NCBI GenBank assembly: GCA_910577825.1
Contig: CAJTOK010000006.1
Span: 25,422 to 89,421 of the forward strand
Reading direction: 5' to 3'
Source of the DNA: an uncultured Lachnospiraceae bacterium
GTDB lineage: Bacteria; Bacillota; Clostridia; Lachnospirales; Lachnospiraceae
DNA: 64,000 nucleotides
In this document: piece by piece, positions 55,053 to 63,951 of the stretch
Numbering within the stretch: the first letter of the stretch is position 1
Layout: each line of letters begins with the position of its first letter
The notes under the pieces: generated by a model
The model's database searches: none
Seen by the model: only the letters and a program-made list of their open reading frames with translations
What the model was told of the DNA's origin: nothing
Translations under genes and position numbers: made by a program

Positions 55053-56156
55053 ATGAACATAATATGTGGAAAGCAACAACTTTTAGAAGGTATAAACATA
55101 GTATTAAAAGCAGTACCTAATAAATCTACAATGGAAATACTGGACTGTATTGTTATTGAAGTAAAGGAAGATGTAATAAAACTTATAGCCAATGACCTTG
55201 AGATAGGCATTGAAACTACTATAGAAGGCAGGATAATTGAAGAAGGCTCAGTTGCTGCTGGTGCTAAAGTATTATCTGAAATTGTACGCAAACTTCCTTC
55301 AGACGAAGTAAATATTAATACAGACGGCAATCATACCCTTAATATAAGCTGTGGAAAAGCAAAATTCAATATATCAGCTAAATCTGCTGGGGAATTTCCA
55401 TTCCTGCCACAGATATACAAAGAAAACAAAGTTATTATATCACAGTTTACATTAAAGGAAGTAATAAGGCAGACAGTATTCTCCATATCTGACAATGAAA
55501 ATACAAAAGTTATGACTGGGGAATTATTTGAAATACACGGTAATGAATTAAAAATAGTTTCACTGGACGGGCACAGGATTTCAATAAGAAAAGTGATACT
55601 TAATGAAACATATGAAGATATCAGTGTTATTATTCCAGGTAAAACACTTAATGAAATTGTTAAAATATTGTCAGGAGGAAGGGATGATGAAGTAAATATA
55701 TTTTTTACAGATAAACATGTCCTTTTTGAATTTGGGAATACCATTGTCTTATCAAGGCTTATAGAAGGGGAATATTATAAAATTGATAAAATGCTTTCAA
55801 GTGACTATGACACTAAAGTTACAGTTAACAAAAGAGAAATGCTTGACTGTATCGACAGGACTACCCTTCTTATCAAGGAATCAGAGAAAAAACCTGTAAT
55901 AATTGATGTTAAGGATAACAGCATGGGCTTTGCCATTAATTCATCAATAGGCTCTATGGATGAAGAAATTGATGCAGTTAAAGAAGGTAAAGATATACTT
56001 ATTGGATTTAACCCAAGATTTCTTATTGATGCACTAAGGGTCATTGATGAAGAAGAGATAACTTTGTATATGATAAACCCTAAAGCACCATGTTTTATAA
56101 GGGATAAAGAAGAAACATATATATACCTTATCCTTCCTGTTAATTTTAATATTTAA
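55053..56156 (+). CDS. dnaN: DNA polymerase III beta sliding clamp
   Basis: A 367-residue clamp starting MNIICGKQQLLEGINIVLKA, the family N-terminus; three homologous domains follow, ending RDKEETYIYLILPVNFNI. The ATG at 55053 has no recognisable ribosome site: the upstream bases belong to the IscB right end (TTTCCTTGCTGG). The frame is open backwards to a TTG at 54990 in the element, but that too lacks a good site. Expression may rely on coupling to iscB, whose stop lies 28 bases upstream, or on weak leaderless-type initiation. yaaA and recF follow closely. Confidence 0.96.
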   Translation: MNIICGKQQLLEGINIVLKAVPNKSTMEILDCIVIEVKEDVIKLIANDLEIGIETTIEGRIIEEGSVAAGAKVLSEIVRKLPSDEVNINTDGNHTLNISCGKAKFNISAKSAGEFPFLPQIYKENKVIISQFTLKEVIRQTVFSISDNENTKVMTGELFEIHGNELKIVSLDGHRISIRKVILNETYEDISVIIPGKTLNEIVKILSGGRDDEVNIFFTDKHVLFEFGNTIVLSRLIEGEYYKIDKMLSSDYDTKVTVNKREMLDCIDRTTLLIKESEKKPVIIDVKDNSMGFAINSSIGSMDEEIDAVKEGKDILIGFNPRFLIDALRVIDEEEITLYMINPKAPCFIRDKEETYIYLILPVNFNI

Positions 56157-56175
56157 TACTGGAGGCAGAATTATC

Positions 56176-56388
56176 ATGGATAATATAACAATCAGGGATG
56201 ATTTTATTAAACTGGGACAGGCTCTTAAACTTGCTGGCTTTGTTTCATCAGGTATTGAAGCAAAGATTGTAGTACAGGATGGTGAAGTAAAGGTTAATGG
56301 TGAAACTGACACAAGAAGGGGAAGAAAGCTTTACACTGGTGATATTTTTGAATATAACGGGCAACAGGTGATGGTCAATAAAGCATAG
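56176..56388 (+). CDS. yaaA: S4-domain RNA-binding protein YaaA (RlbA)
   Basis: A 70-residue protein with IRDDFIKLGQALKLAGFVSS and EAKIVVQDGEVKVNGETDTR, a single S4 fold. It always sits between dnaN and recF in Firmicutes. CTGGAGG precedes the ATG. RNA or ribosome binding is likely; the exact role is not settled. Confidence 0.94.
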   Translation: MDNITIRDDFIKLGQALKLAGFVSSGIEAKIVVQDGEVKVNGETDTRRGRKLYTGDIFEYNGQQVMVNKA

Positions 56389-56401
56389 GAGAATAGAATT
56401 T

Positions 56402-57487
56402 ATGAAAATTAATTCTATCGAAGCTGGCAGTTTCAGGAATTATAATAGTGCCAGACTTGAATTTCACAGCCATACAAATATACTTTATGGTGACAATGCC
56501 CAGGGTAAGACAAATATTCTTGAAGCTATTTTTGTATGTGGTACTACAAAGTCACATAAAGGCTGTAAAGATAAAGAACTTATAAAACTTGGGCAGCATG
56601 AGGCACATATACGTATGTTTATTGAAAAAAAACAGGTAAAACATAAAATAGACATACATTTGCGGCAGGACAAGACAAAAGGGATTGCGATAGACGGGAT
56701 TCCAATAAAACGTTCAGGTGAGCTTCTGGGGCTTGTTAATATAATATTTTTCTCACCAGAGGATTTAAAAATTGTAAAAAACGGGCCGTCAGAAAGAAGG
56801 CGTTTTATTAACCTTGAATTGTCACAGCTTGATAAAGTTTATCTGTATGAGCTGGGAGAATATAATAAAGCACTTATGCAAAGGAATAAACTGCTAAAAC
56901 AGATTGCTTTTACACCATCTTTATCAGAAACCCTGGATATATGGGATGAAAAGCTTGCTGGATTTGGTTCAAAAGTTATTATTTCACGTGAAAAATTTAT
57001 AGAAAGATTATCCGTAATAACTAAAAAAATAAACGGAAAACTTACAGGGAACAGGGAACATACAGAACTTTTATATGAGCCTGATGTAAGGGCAGAGGAT
57101 TTTCTTTATAGCCTGAAAAAGGCAAGGGAAAAGGATTTACATTTTTTATCTACAAGTGTAGGCCCGCACAGGGATGATTTATGTTTTATGAATGAGGGTG
57201 TGGATATAAGGAAATATGGTTCACAGGGACAGCAGAGGACTTGTGCTTTATCTTTAAAACTGGCAGAGATAGAACTTGTGAAAGAGATAATAAATGATAC
57301 GCCAGTTCTTTTATTAGACGATGTTTTGTCTGAACTTGACAGAAACAGGCAAAACTATTTATTAGACAGCATTAATAATATACAGACAATAATAACATGT
57401 ACAGGCCTGGAAGAATTTATTGATGGGAGGCTTTCTCTTGACAAGGTTTTTCACATATCAGACGGTACTGTTATTCTTGAAAAATAA
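56402..57487 (+). CDS. recF: DNA repair and recombination protein RecF
   Basis: A 361-residue SMC-like ATPase. Walker A is LYGDNAQGKTNILEAI near residue 33. The signature is YGSQGQQRTCALSLKLAE, and Walker B/D-loop is PVLLLDDVLSELDRNR. It loads RecA at gaps with RecO and RecR. It starts 13 bases after yaaA. A 14/16 parS-like sequence lies inside the gene. Confidence 0.97.
   Translation: MKINSIEAGSFRNYNSARLEFHSHTNILYGDNAQGKTNILEAIFVCGTTKSHKGCKDKELIKLGQHEAHIRMFIEKKQVKHKIDIHLRQDKTKGIAIDGIPIKRSGELLGLVNIIFFSPEDLKIVKNGPSERRRFINLELSQLDKVYLYELGEYNKALMQRNKLLKQIAFTPSLSETLDIWDEKLAGFGSKVIISREKFIERLSVITKKINGKLTGNREHTELLYEPDVRAEDFLYSLKKAREKDLHFLSTSVGPHRDDLCFMNEGVDIRKYGSQGQQRTCALSLKLAEIELVKEIINDTPVLLLDDVLSELDRNRQNYLLDSINNIQTIITCTGLEEFIDGRLSLDKVFHISDGTVILEK
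56980..56995. promoter_or_regulatory. Degenerate parS-like site inside recF
   Basis: TATTTCACGTGAAAAA differs from the parS consensus only at positions 2 and 15, which are symmetric. It may be a weak ParB site or chance. Confidence 0.35.
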
Positions 57488-57501
57488 CACAGGCCTGTAT
57501 G

Positions 57502-57536
57502 CGTGCGCCCAGGCTTGTATTTTATACAGGCGCACG
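57502..57536 (+). other. Stable hairpin between recF and gyrB
   Basis: CGTGCGCC pairs with GGCGCACG (8 bp), with an inner TGTAT/ATACA stem. No T-run follows, and the gyrB ribosome site is 9 bases downstream. It may be a processing or translation-control element. Confidence 0.45.
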
Positions 57537-57552
57537 GGAATGTGAGGTAATT

Positions 57553-59472
57553 ATGGGAACAGAAGTAAATGGCAGGTACGAGGCTGACCAGATACAGATA
57601 CTTAAAGGGCTTGAAGCAGTCCGCAAAAGGCCAGGTATGTATATTGGCAGTACATCTGCCCGCGGGCTTCACCATTTGGTATACGAAATTGTGGATAACT
57701 CTGTAGATGAGGCTTTAGCTGGATATTGTACAGAAATAGAAGTTACTATTAACAAAGGAAATTCCATATGTGTAGTTGATAATGGACGCGGGATTCCTGT
57801 AGGAATAAACCATAAAGCCGGCAAGTCAGCTGTAGAAGTGGTGTTTACTATACTCCATGCAGGTGGCAAATTTGGCGGAGGGGGATATAAAGTTTCAGGA
57901 GGGCTGCATGGTGTAGGCGCTTCTGTTGTAAATGCCCTTTCTGAGTGGCTTGAGGTAACAGTCCATATGGAGGGTAAAAAATATAACCAGAGATATGAAC
58001 GTGGCAAGGTAATGTACCCGCTTAAAGAAACAGGAGAAACTAATAAAACAGGTACAGAAGTAACATTCCTGCCTGATAAAGAGATTTTTGAGGAAACAGT
58101 ATTTGATTTTGAAGTATTAAGGGAAAGGCTCAGGGAAGTAGCATTCCTTACAAAAGGACTTAAAATAACACTTATAGATAAAAGGCAGGAAGAACCTAAA
58201 ATCCGTACATTCCATTATGAGGGCGGGATAAAGGAATATGTTGAATATCTTAATAAAAGCCAGAACCCTCTGTATGAACAGGTTATTTATTGTGAAGGCC
58301 AGAGAAAAGATATTTATGTTGAAGTTGCAATGCAGCATAATGACTCCTACCAGGACAGCACATACAGTTTTGTAAATAATATTATAACCCCGGAAGGCGG
58401 CACACATCTTGCAGGGTTTAAAAATGCACTGACAAAGACATTTAATGACTATGCAAGGAAGAATAAGCTTATAAAGGATAATGAACCAAACCTTTCAGGT
58501 GAAGATATAAGGGAAGGGCTTGCTGCTATTGTAAGCATAAAGATAAGCGAACCACAGTTTGAGGGGCAGACAAAACAGAAGCTTGGCAACAGTGAGGCAA
58601 GGGGTGCTGTTGATTCTGTAGTAACAGAACAGATGACATATTTCCTTGAACAGAACCCTGCTATAGCCAAGATAATCTGTGACAAGGCAATTCTTGCACA
58701 GCGTGCAAGGGATGCTGCACGTAAAGCAAGGGATTTGACAAGGCGTAAAACTGCACTTGAAAGCACTGCACTTCCAGGAAAGCTTGCAGACTGCAGTGAC
58801 AAAAACCCTGAGAACTGTGAAATATATATAGTTGAGGGCGATTCAGCCGGGGGAAGTGCCAAAACTGCAAGAAACAGGGCGACACAGGCAATACTGCCGC
58901 TCCGTGGCAAAATACTTAATGTTGAAAAGTCACGTCTTGACAAAATTCTTGTAAATAATGAAATAAAGGCAATGATTACTGCTTTTGGAACAGGCATTGG
59001 TGAAGATTTTAATATAGATAAGCTGCGTTACAATAAAATTGTAATTATGACAGATGCCGATGTTGACGGGGCACATATAGCAACGCTTATGCTTACATTC
59101 CTGTACAGGTTTATGCCTGACCTTATACGTAAGGGACATGTTTATCTTGCAAAGCCGCCCCTGTATAAGATTGAGAAGAATAAGACAGTACGTTATGCTT
59201 ATGATGACAATGAATTAAAACAGATACTTGCAGAAACCGGACATGATAATAATAAAATCCAGCGTTATAAAGGCCTTGGTGAAATGGATGCTGAGCAGCT
59301 TTGGGAAACTACAATGGACCCTGAGAAAAGGATACTGTTACGTGTAAATGTGGACAGGGATGCCGAAGCAGAGATAAATGTTGTATTTAATACACTTATG
59401 GGGGACAAAGTTGAACCAAGGCGGGAATTTATTGAAGCTAATGCAAAGTTTGTTAAAAACCTGGATATATAA
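57553..59472 (+). CDS. gyrB: DNA gyrase subunit B
   Basis: A 639-residue GHKL ATPase plus TOPRIM subunit. QIQILKGLEAVRKRPGMYIG opens it; VDNGRGIPVG and GGLHGVGASVVNALS bind ATP. The TOPRIM domain has YIVEGDSAGGSA and TDADVDGAHI; the C-terminal QRYKGLGEMDAEQLWETTMD contacts GyrA. ATG 57553 has GAGGT upstream; an in-frame ATG at 57499 lies in the hairpin and lacks a site. Confidence 0.98.
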   Translation: MGTEVNGRYEADQIQILKGLEAVRKRPGMYIGSTSARGLHHLVYEIVDNSVDEALAGYCTEIEVTINKGNSICVVDNGRGIPVGINHKAGKSAVEVVFTILHAGGKFGGGGYKVSGGLHGVGASVVNALSEWLEVTVHMEGKKYNQRYERGKVMYPLKETGETNKTGTEVTFLPDKEIFEETVFDFEVLRERLREVAFLTKGLKITLIDKRQEEPKIRTFHYEGGIKEYVEYLNKSQNPLYEQVIYCEGQRKDIYVEVAMQHNDSYQDSTYSFVNNIITPEGGTHLAGFKNALTKTFNDYARKNKLIKDNEPNLSGEDIREGLAAIVSIKISEPQFEGQTKQKLGNSEARGAVDSVVTEQMTYFLEQNPAIAKIICDKAILAQRARDAARKARDLTRRKTALESTALPGKLADCSDKNPENCEIYIVEGDSAGGSAKTARNRATQAILPLRGKILNVEKSRLDKILVNNEIKAMITAFGTGIGEDFNIDKLRYNKIVIMTDADVDGAHIATLMLTFLYRFMPDLIRKGHVYLAKPPLYKIEKNKTVRYAYDDNELKQILAETGHDNNKIQRYKGLGEMDAEQLWETTMDPEKRILLRVNVDRDAEAEINVVFNTLMGDKVEPRREFIEANAKFVKNLDI

Positions 59473-59502
59473 TAATGACAATAAATGCAGAATGGAGATA
59501 AT

Positions 59503-61986
59503 ATGGATGAAAATATATTTGACAAAATAAGTGATGTTGATTTAAAAGACACTATGGAAGAATCATACATAGATTATGCTATGTCTGTTATTGCTTCAAG
59601 GGCACTTCCTGATGTAAGGGACGGCCTTAAGCCTGTACAAAGACGTATTATGTATGCAATGATTGAACTTAACAATGGGCCTGACAAGCCACACCGTAAA
59701 TGTGCACGTATTGTCGGTGATACAATGGGTAAATACCATCCGCATGGTGACAGTTCTATTTATGGCGCACTGGTAAACCTTGCACAGGAATGGTCGACAC
59801 GTTATCCATTAGTAGACGGACATGGCAATTTTGGTTCTGTAGATGGTGACAGCGCTGCTGCAATGCGTTATACAGAAGCAAGGCTTAGTAAAATTTCAAT
59901 GGAAATGCTTGCTGATATAAACAAAGATACGGTAGATTTTATTCCTAACTTTGATGAAACGGAAAAAGAACCCGTAGTCCTTCCTTCAAGATTTCCAAAC
60001 CTTCTTGTAAATGGCACATCAGGTATTGCTGTAGGCATGGCTACCAATATACCCCCACATAATTTAAGGGAGGTAATAGACGGGGTTATAAAAATTATTG
60101 AAAATGTACAAGAAAATAAAGAAACAGACATGGAGGAAATACTTGGCATTATAAAAGGGCCTGACTTCCCTACTGGTGCAGAAATACTTGGCACAAGAGG
60201 CATAGAGCAGGCATACAGGACAGGACGTGGCAAAATACGTGTACGTGCGGTTACTAATATTGAGCCTATGGACAATGGCAAAAACAGGATAGTAGTTACT
60301 GAGCTTCCATATATGGTTAATAAAGCAAAACTTATTGAGAAAATTTCAGAATTGCACCGTGACAAGAAGATTGACGGGATTACAGACCTGCGTGATGAAA
60401 CAAACAGGGAAGGCATGAGGGTCTGCATTGAACTAAGGAGGGATGTAAATCCTAATATTGTGCTTAACCAGTTATATAAACATACACAGTTACAGGATAC
60501 ATTTGGTGTAATTATGCTTGCCCTTATTGGTAATGAACCAGTTGTTATGAATATACTCCAGATGCTTAATTATTATCTTAAACACCAGGAAGAAGTTGTA
60601 ACACGCCGTACAAAATATGAACTTAATAAAGCAGAAGAAAGGGCACATATTTTAGAGGGGTTATTAATTGCCCTTGATAATATTGATGAAGCTATTTCAA
60701 TTATACGTTCGTCAAAAAATACACCCGAGGCAAAAGAAAAGCTTATTACAAGGTTTTCGCTGTCTGATGCACAGGCACAGGCCATTGTTGATATGAGGCT
60801 GCGTGCACTTACAGGGCTTGAAAGGGAGAAAATTGAAGGCGAATATGCAGAGCTCCAGAAGAAAATAGCAGAGTATAAAAGAATACTTTCAGACAGGAAT
60901 GTACTTCTTGATGTTATTAAAAAAGAAATTATCCAGGTACGTGACCAGTATGGTGATGACAGAAGAACGTCTATAGGATATGATGAACATGATATATCTA
61001 TTGAAGACCTGGTTACAAAGCAGAATACAATTATAACAATGACGAAACTGGGCTATATTAAACGCATGTCAGTTGATAACTTTAAAAGCCAGCACCGTGG
61101 CGGCAAAGGCATAAAAGGCATGCAGACAATAGATGATGATTATATTGAACGTATGGTAATGACAACGACGCACCATGAAATTATGTTTTTTACCAATACA
61201 GGCCGTTCTTACAGGATTAAAGCATATGAAATACCTGAAAGTGGCAGGACTGCACGTGGTACAGCTGTGATTAACCTTATCCAGCTTATGCCAGGTGAAA
61301 GGATTACTGCTATGATAACCATGAGTGAATTTGATGATGAAACATATTTATTTATGGCTACTAAAAAGGGAATGGTTAAAAAAACACTTATAAGTGAATA
61401 CAGGAATATAAGGAAATCCGGCCTGCAGGCAATAAACCTGCGTGATGATGATGAGCTTATTGAGGTTAAAGTAACTAATGATTCACAGAATGTAATTATG
61501 GTTACAAAACATGGACAGTGCATAAAGTTTAATGAAAAAGATGTAAGAGCTACAGGCAGGGCTTCTATGGGTGTAATAGGCATGAACCTTTCATATGATG
61601 ATGAAATAGTTGCAATGCAGTTAGATTCCCAAGGAAGATATCTGCTCTTTGTATCTGAATTTGGAATGGGCAAACGCACAGAAACCAGCGAATTTCTTGT
61701 CCAGCGCCGTGGCGGTAAAGGAATTAAATGTTATAAGATTACTGAAAAAACTGGCAATGTTGTTGCTGCAAAGGCGGTAAATGAAGATAATGAAGTTATG
61801 ATTATAAATACTGAGGGAATAATTATCCAGCTTATGGTCAGCGAAGTTTCAACATTAGGCCGTATAACATCTGGTGTAAAGCTTATTGATATGGATTCAG
61901 AGAAGAAAGATATTGTAGTTGCAAGCATGACAAGGGTGCGTGATACAATTCCAGAAGAAGGAGAACCTGAAGAGGAGACAGTATGA
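59503..61986 (+). CDS. gyrA: DNA gyrase subunit A
   Basis: An 827-residue subunit. The catalytic Tyr lies in MRYTEARLSKIS near residue 123; the quinolone-resistance region reads YHPHGDSSIYGAL, with the Ser positions unchanged. The C-terminal pinwheel domain carries the GyrA box QRRGGKGIK near residue 735. ATG 59503 follows GGAG by 5 bases. The stop overlaps the next gene (ATGA). Confidence 0.98.
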   Translation: MDENIFDKISDVDLKDTMEESYIDYAMSVIASRALPDVRDGLKPVQRRIMYAMIELNNGPDKPHRKCARIVGDTMGKYHPHGDSSIYGALVNLAQEWSTRYPLVDGHGNFGSVDGDSAAAMRYTEARLSKISMEMLADINKDTVDFIPNFDETEKEPVVLPSRFPNLLVNGTSGIAVGMATNIPPHNLREVIDGVIKIIENVQENKETDMEEILGIIKGPDFPTGAEILGTRGIEQAYRTGRGKIRVRAVTNIEPMDNGKNRIVVTELPYMVNKAKLIEKISELHRDKKIDGITDLRDETNREGMRVCIELRRDVNPNIVLNQLYKHTQLQDTFGVIMLALIGNEPVVMNILQMLNYYLKHQEEVVTRRTKYELNKAEERAHILEGLLIALDNIDEAISIIRSSKNTPEAKEKLITRFSLSDAQAQAIVDMRLRALTGLEREKIEGEYAELQKKIAEYKRILSDRNVLLDVIKKEIIQVRDQYGDDRRTSIGYDEHDISIEDLVTKQNTIITMTKLGYIKRMSVDNFKSQHRGGKGIKGMQTIDDDYIERMVMTTTHHEIMFFTNTGRSYRIKAYEIPESGRTARGTAVINLIQLMPGERITAMITMSEFDDETYLFMATKKGMVKKTLISEYRNIRKSGLQAINLRDDDELIEVKVTNDSQNVIMVTKHGQCIKFNEKDVRATGRASMGVIGMNLSYDDEIVAMQLDSQGRYLLFVSEFGMGKRTETSEFLVQRRGGKGIKCYKITEKTGNVVAAKAVNEDNEVMIINTEGIIIQLMVSEVSTLGRITSGVKLIDMDSEKKDIVVASMTRVRDTIPEEGEPEEETV

Positions 61987-62825
61987 GAAATATTCCAACA
62001 GATTTAATTATAAAAAATATCAAGGAAATGTGTATAGAAGCCAATTACCTGCTTTCTTCTGATGTTAAAAACAGTATTATTTCCGCTTCTTTAGATGAAA
62101 CAGGGGAAATTGGCAGGAAGATATTAGAACAGTTAAAAGAAAATATGTATATTGCTGAAAATGAAAACATACCTGTATGCCAGGATACAGGTATGGCAGT
62201 TGTATTTTTAAAAATGGGCCAGGATGTCCATATAGAAGGCTGCCATATAGAAGATGCAGTAAATGAAGGCATCAGGCAGGGATATATGGAGGGATATTTG
62301 AGGAAATCTGTAGTAGGTGACCCTTTAATACGTAAAAATACTAATGATAATACTCCTGGAATAATACATTATGAAATTGTACCTGGTGACAAGCTTGAAA
62401 TTACTGTAGCGCCAAAAGGTTTTGGAAGTGAAAACATGAGCAGGATATATATGTTAAAACCTTCTGACGGAACAGAAGGGGTAAAAAAGGCAATAATTGA
62501 AACAGTAAAACTTGCAGGACCTAATGCCTGTCCTCCGCTTATAATAGGTGCAGGTATTGGCGGCACATTTGAAAAGTGTACAATGCTTGCTAAAAAAGCG
62601 CTTATAAGGGATATTAATTCACATAACAGTATAAGCCATATAAGCCGGCTTGAAGATGAATTATTAGAAGAAATTAACAGTCTTGGAATCGGGCCAGGAG
62701 GCCTTGGAGGCAGAATAACAGCACTTGGAGTAAATATTGAAGTATATCCGACACACATAGCAGGGCTTCCAGTAGCAATAAATATGTGCTGCCATGTGAA
62801 CAGGCATAAGACAAGGATTATATAA
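61983..62825 (+). CDS. Class I fumarate hydratase (or tartrate dehydratase), alpha subunit
   Basis: A 280-residue iron-sulfur hydro-lyase subunit. Likely 4Fe-4S ligands are Cys in IPVCQDTGMAV, GPNACPPLIIG and GTFEKCTMLAK. The C-terminal GIGPGGLGGRITALGVNIE is the family end motif. It forms an alpha/beta pair with the next gene, interconverting fumarate and malate. Its ATG overlaps the gyrA stop by 4 bases, so it is translationally coupled to gyrase. L-tartrate dehydratase activity cannot be excluded. Confidence 0.92.
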   Translation: MRNIPTDLIIKNIKEMCIEANYLLSSDVKNSIISASLDETGEIGRKILEQLKENMYIAENENIPVCQDTGMAVVFLKMGQDVHIEGCHIEDAVNEGIRQGYMEGYLRKSVVGDPLIRKNTNDNTPGIIHYEIVPGDKLEITVAPKGFGSENMSRIYMLKPSDGTEGVKKAIIETVKLAGPNACPPLIIGAGIGGTFEKCTMLAKKALIRDINSHNSISHISRLEDELLEEINSLGIGPGGLGGRITALGVNIEVYPTHIAGLPVAINMCCHVNRHKTRII

Positions 62826-62845
62826 CTATTTTTGGAGGTTTTACA

Positions 62846-63376
62846 ATGGAGAAATATATAACAGCCCCTATATCAGATGATATAGTAAACGGGCTTATAG
62901 CAGGTGATTTTGTATATATAACAGGTACTATATATACTGCAAGGGATGCCGCACATAAAAGGCTGTATGAAGCATTATCAGAAAATAAGGAAATACCATT
63001 TAAACTGGAAAATAACATAATTTACTATCTGGGCCCTTCACCTGCAAGAAAAGGACAGGTAATTGGTTCAGCAGGGCCTACCACCAGCAGCAGGATGGAT
63101 AAATATACACCTCTTTTATTAGATAAAGGACTTAAAGGAATGATTGGAAAAGGCAGGCGCTCAGAAGAAGTAATTGAATCAATGAATAAAAATAATGCTG
63201 TTTATTTTGCTGCAATAGGCGGTGCAGGAGCTTTACTATCAAAATGTATAAAAAAATCAGAAGTAATTGCATATGATGATTTAGGTACAGAGGCCATACG
63301 GAAGCTTGAAGTAGAAAAATTTCCTGCAATAGTAGTTATAGATAACAAGAAAAATAATTTATATAATAATGTATAA
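62846..63376 (+). CDS. Class I fumarate hydratase (or tartrate dehydratase), beta subunit
   Basis: A 176-residue subunit. It starts ITAPISDDIVNGLIAGDFVYITGTIYTARD and carries YYLGPSPARKGQVIGSAGPTTSSRMD and MIGKGRRSEEV, typical of FumA/TtdB C-terminal domains. TTGGAGG precedes the ATG, 20 bases after the alpha subunit. The pair belongs to the anaerobic, oxygen-sensitive fumarase class. Confidence 0.92.
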   Translation: MEKYITAPISDDIVNGLIAGDFVYITGTIYTARDAAHKRLYEALSENKEIPFKLENNIIYYLGPSPARKGQVIGSAGPTTSSRMDKYTPLLLDKGLKGMIGKGRRSEEVIESMNKNNAVYFAAIGGAGALLSKCIKKSEVIAYDDLGTEAIRKLEVEKFPAIVVIDNKKNNLYNNV

Positions 63377-63454
63377 GGTGGAAAATACAGAGGATACTAT
63401 TTAATGCCAGAAATACTCCAAAAGAAAAAAATTTAAAAATTTTTAAAAAAGTGA

Positions 63455-63483
63455 TTGACAAGTGGCAATAATATTGTTAGAAT
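63455..63483 (+). promoter_or_regulatory. Promoter of tRNA-Ser
   Basis: TTGACA (63455-63460), 17-base spacer, TAGAAT (63478-63483), 34 bases before the tRNA. Confidence 0.75.
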
Positions 63484-63516
63484 AGTTTTTGTTCGGCGGT
63501 GATAATGCCAGATATT

Positions 63517-63604
63517 GGAGAAATACTCAAGAGGCTGAAGAGGCGCCCCTGCTAAGGGTGTAGGTCGTTTACGCGGCGCGAGGGTTCAAATCCCTCTTTC
63601 TCCG
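63517..63604 (+). tRNA. tRNA-Ser (anticodon GCT)
   Basis: 88 bases: acceptor GGAGAAA/TTTCTCC with discriminator G. The D stem is CTC/GAG, and the anticodon stem CGCCC/GGGTG holds the loop CTGCTAA (anticodon 63551-63553). A long variable arm typical of serine tRNA follows, and the T arm is GAGGG-TTCAAAT-CCCTC. CCA is not encoded. It reads AGC and AGU. Confidence 0.97.
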
Positions 63605-63634
63605 TTACAATATCAAAAAAATACCTGTTATAAT
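63605..63634 (+). promoter_or_regulatory. Possible first rRNA promoter
   Basis: TTACAA (63605-63610), 18-base spacer, TATAAT (63629-63634). Tandem promoters are usual before rRNA operons; the -35 box is weak. Confidence 0.45.
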
Positions 63635-63675
63635 ATTAGATGTAAAAAAATGTTATAAAAAGTAAAAAAAAGGTA

Positions 63676-63704
63676 TTGACAAGATATTGTAAGAGTAGTA
63701 TAAT
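63676..63704 (+). promoter_or_regulatory. Main rRNA operon promoter
   Basis: TTGACA (63676-63681), 17-base spacer, TATAAT (63699-63704), both consensus. The leader to the 16S gene (63705-63951) contains ATTGATAACTGAACAGT, close to the usual rRNA leader/antitermination sequence, and no gene. Confidence 0.85.
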
Positions 63705-63951
63705 AGTAAACGCTGGTGCAGAAATATAAACCAGTATTGTACAGGCAGTAAAAATAAACCTGTCAGAGAACATTGATAACTGAACAGTAAAACAACCCTG
63801 AAAATTCTAAAACAAACCTATATTATGTAGGGAAGAATTTTTAAAGTACCCTTATTAACACATGCGTAAGGGTACACAGGATGCAGTTTATGGAAATAAA
63901 AAAGCATCAGTAAAAAAGGAAATGCGAAATTAAAATGAGCAGAACAGGCTT

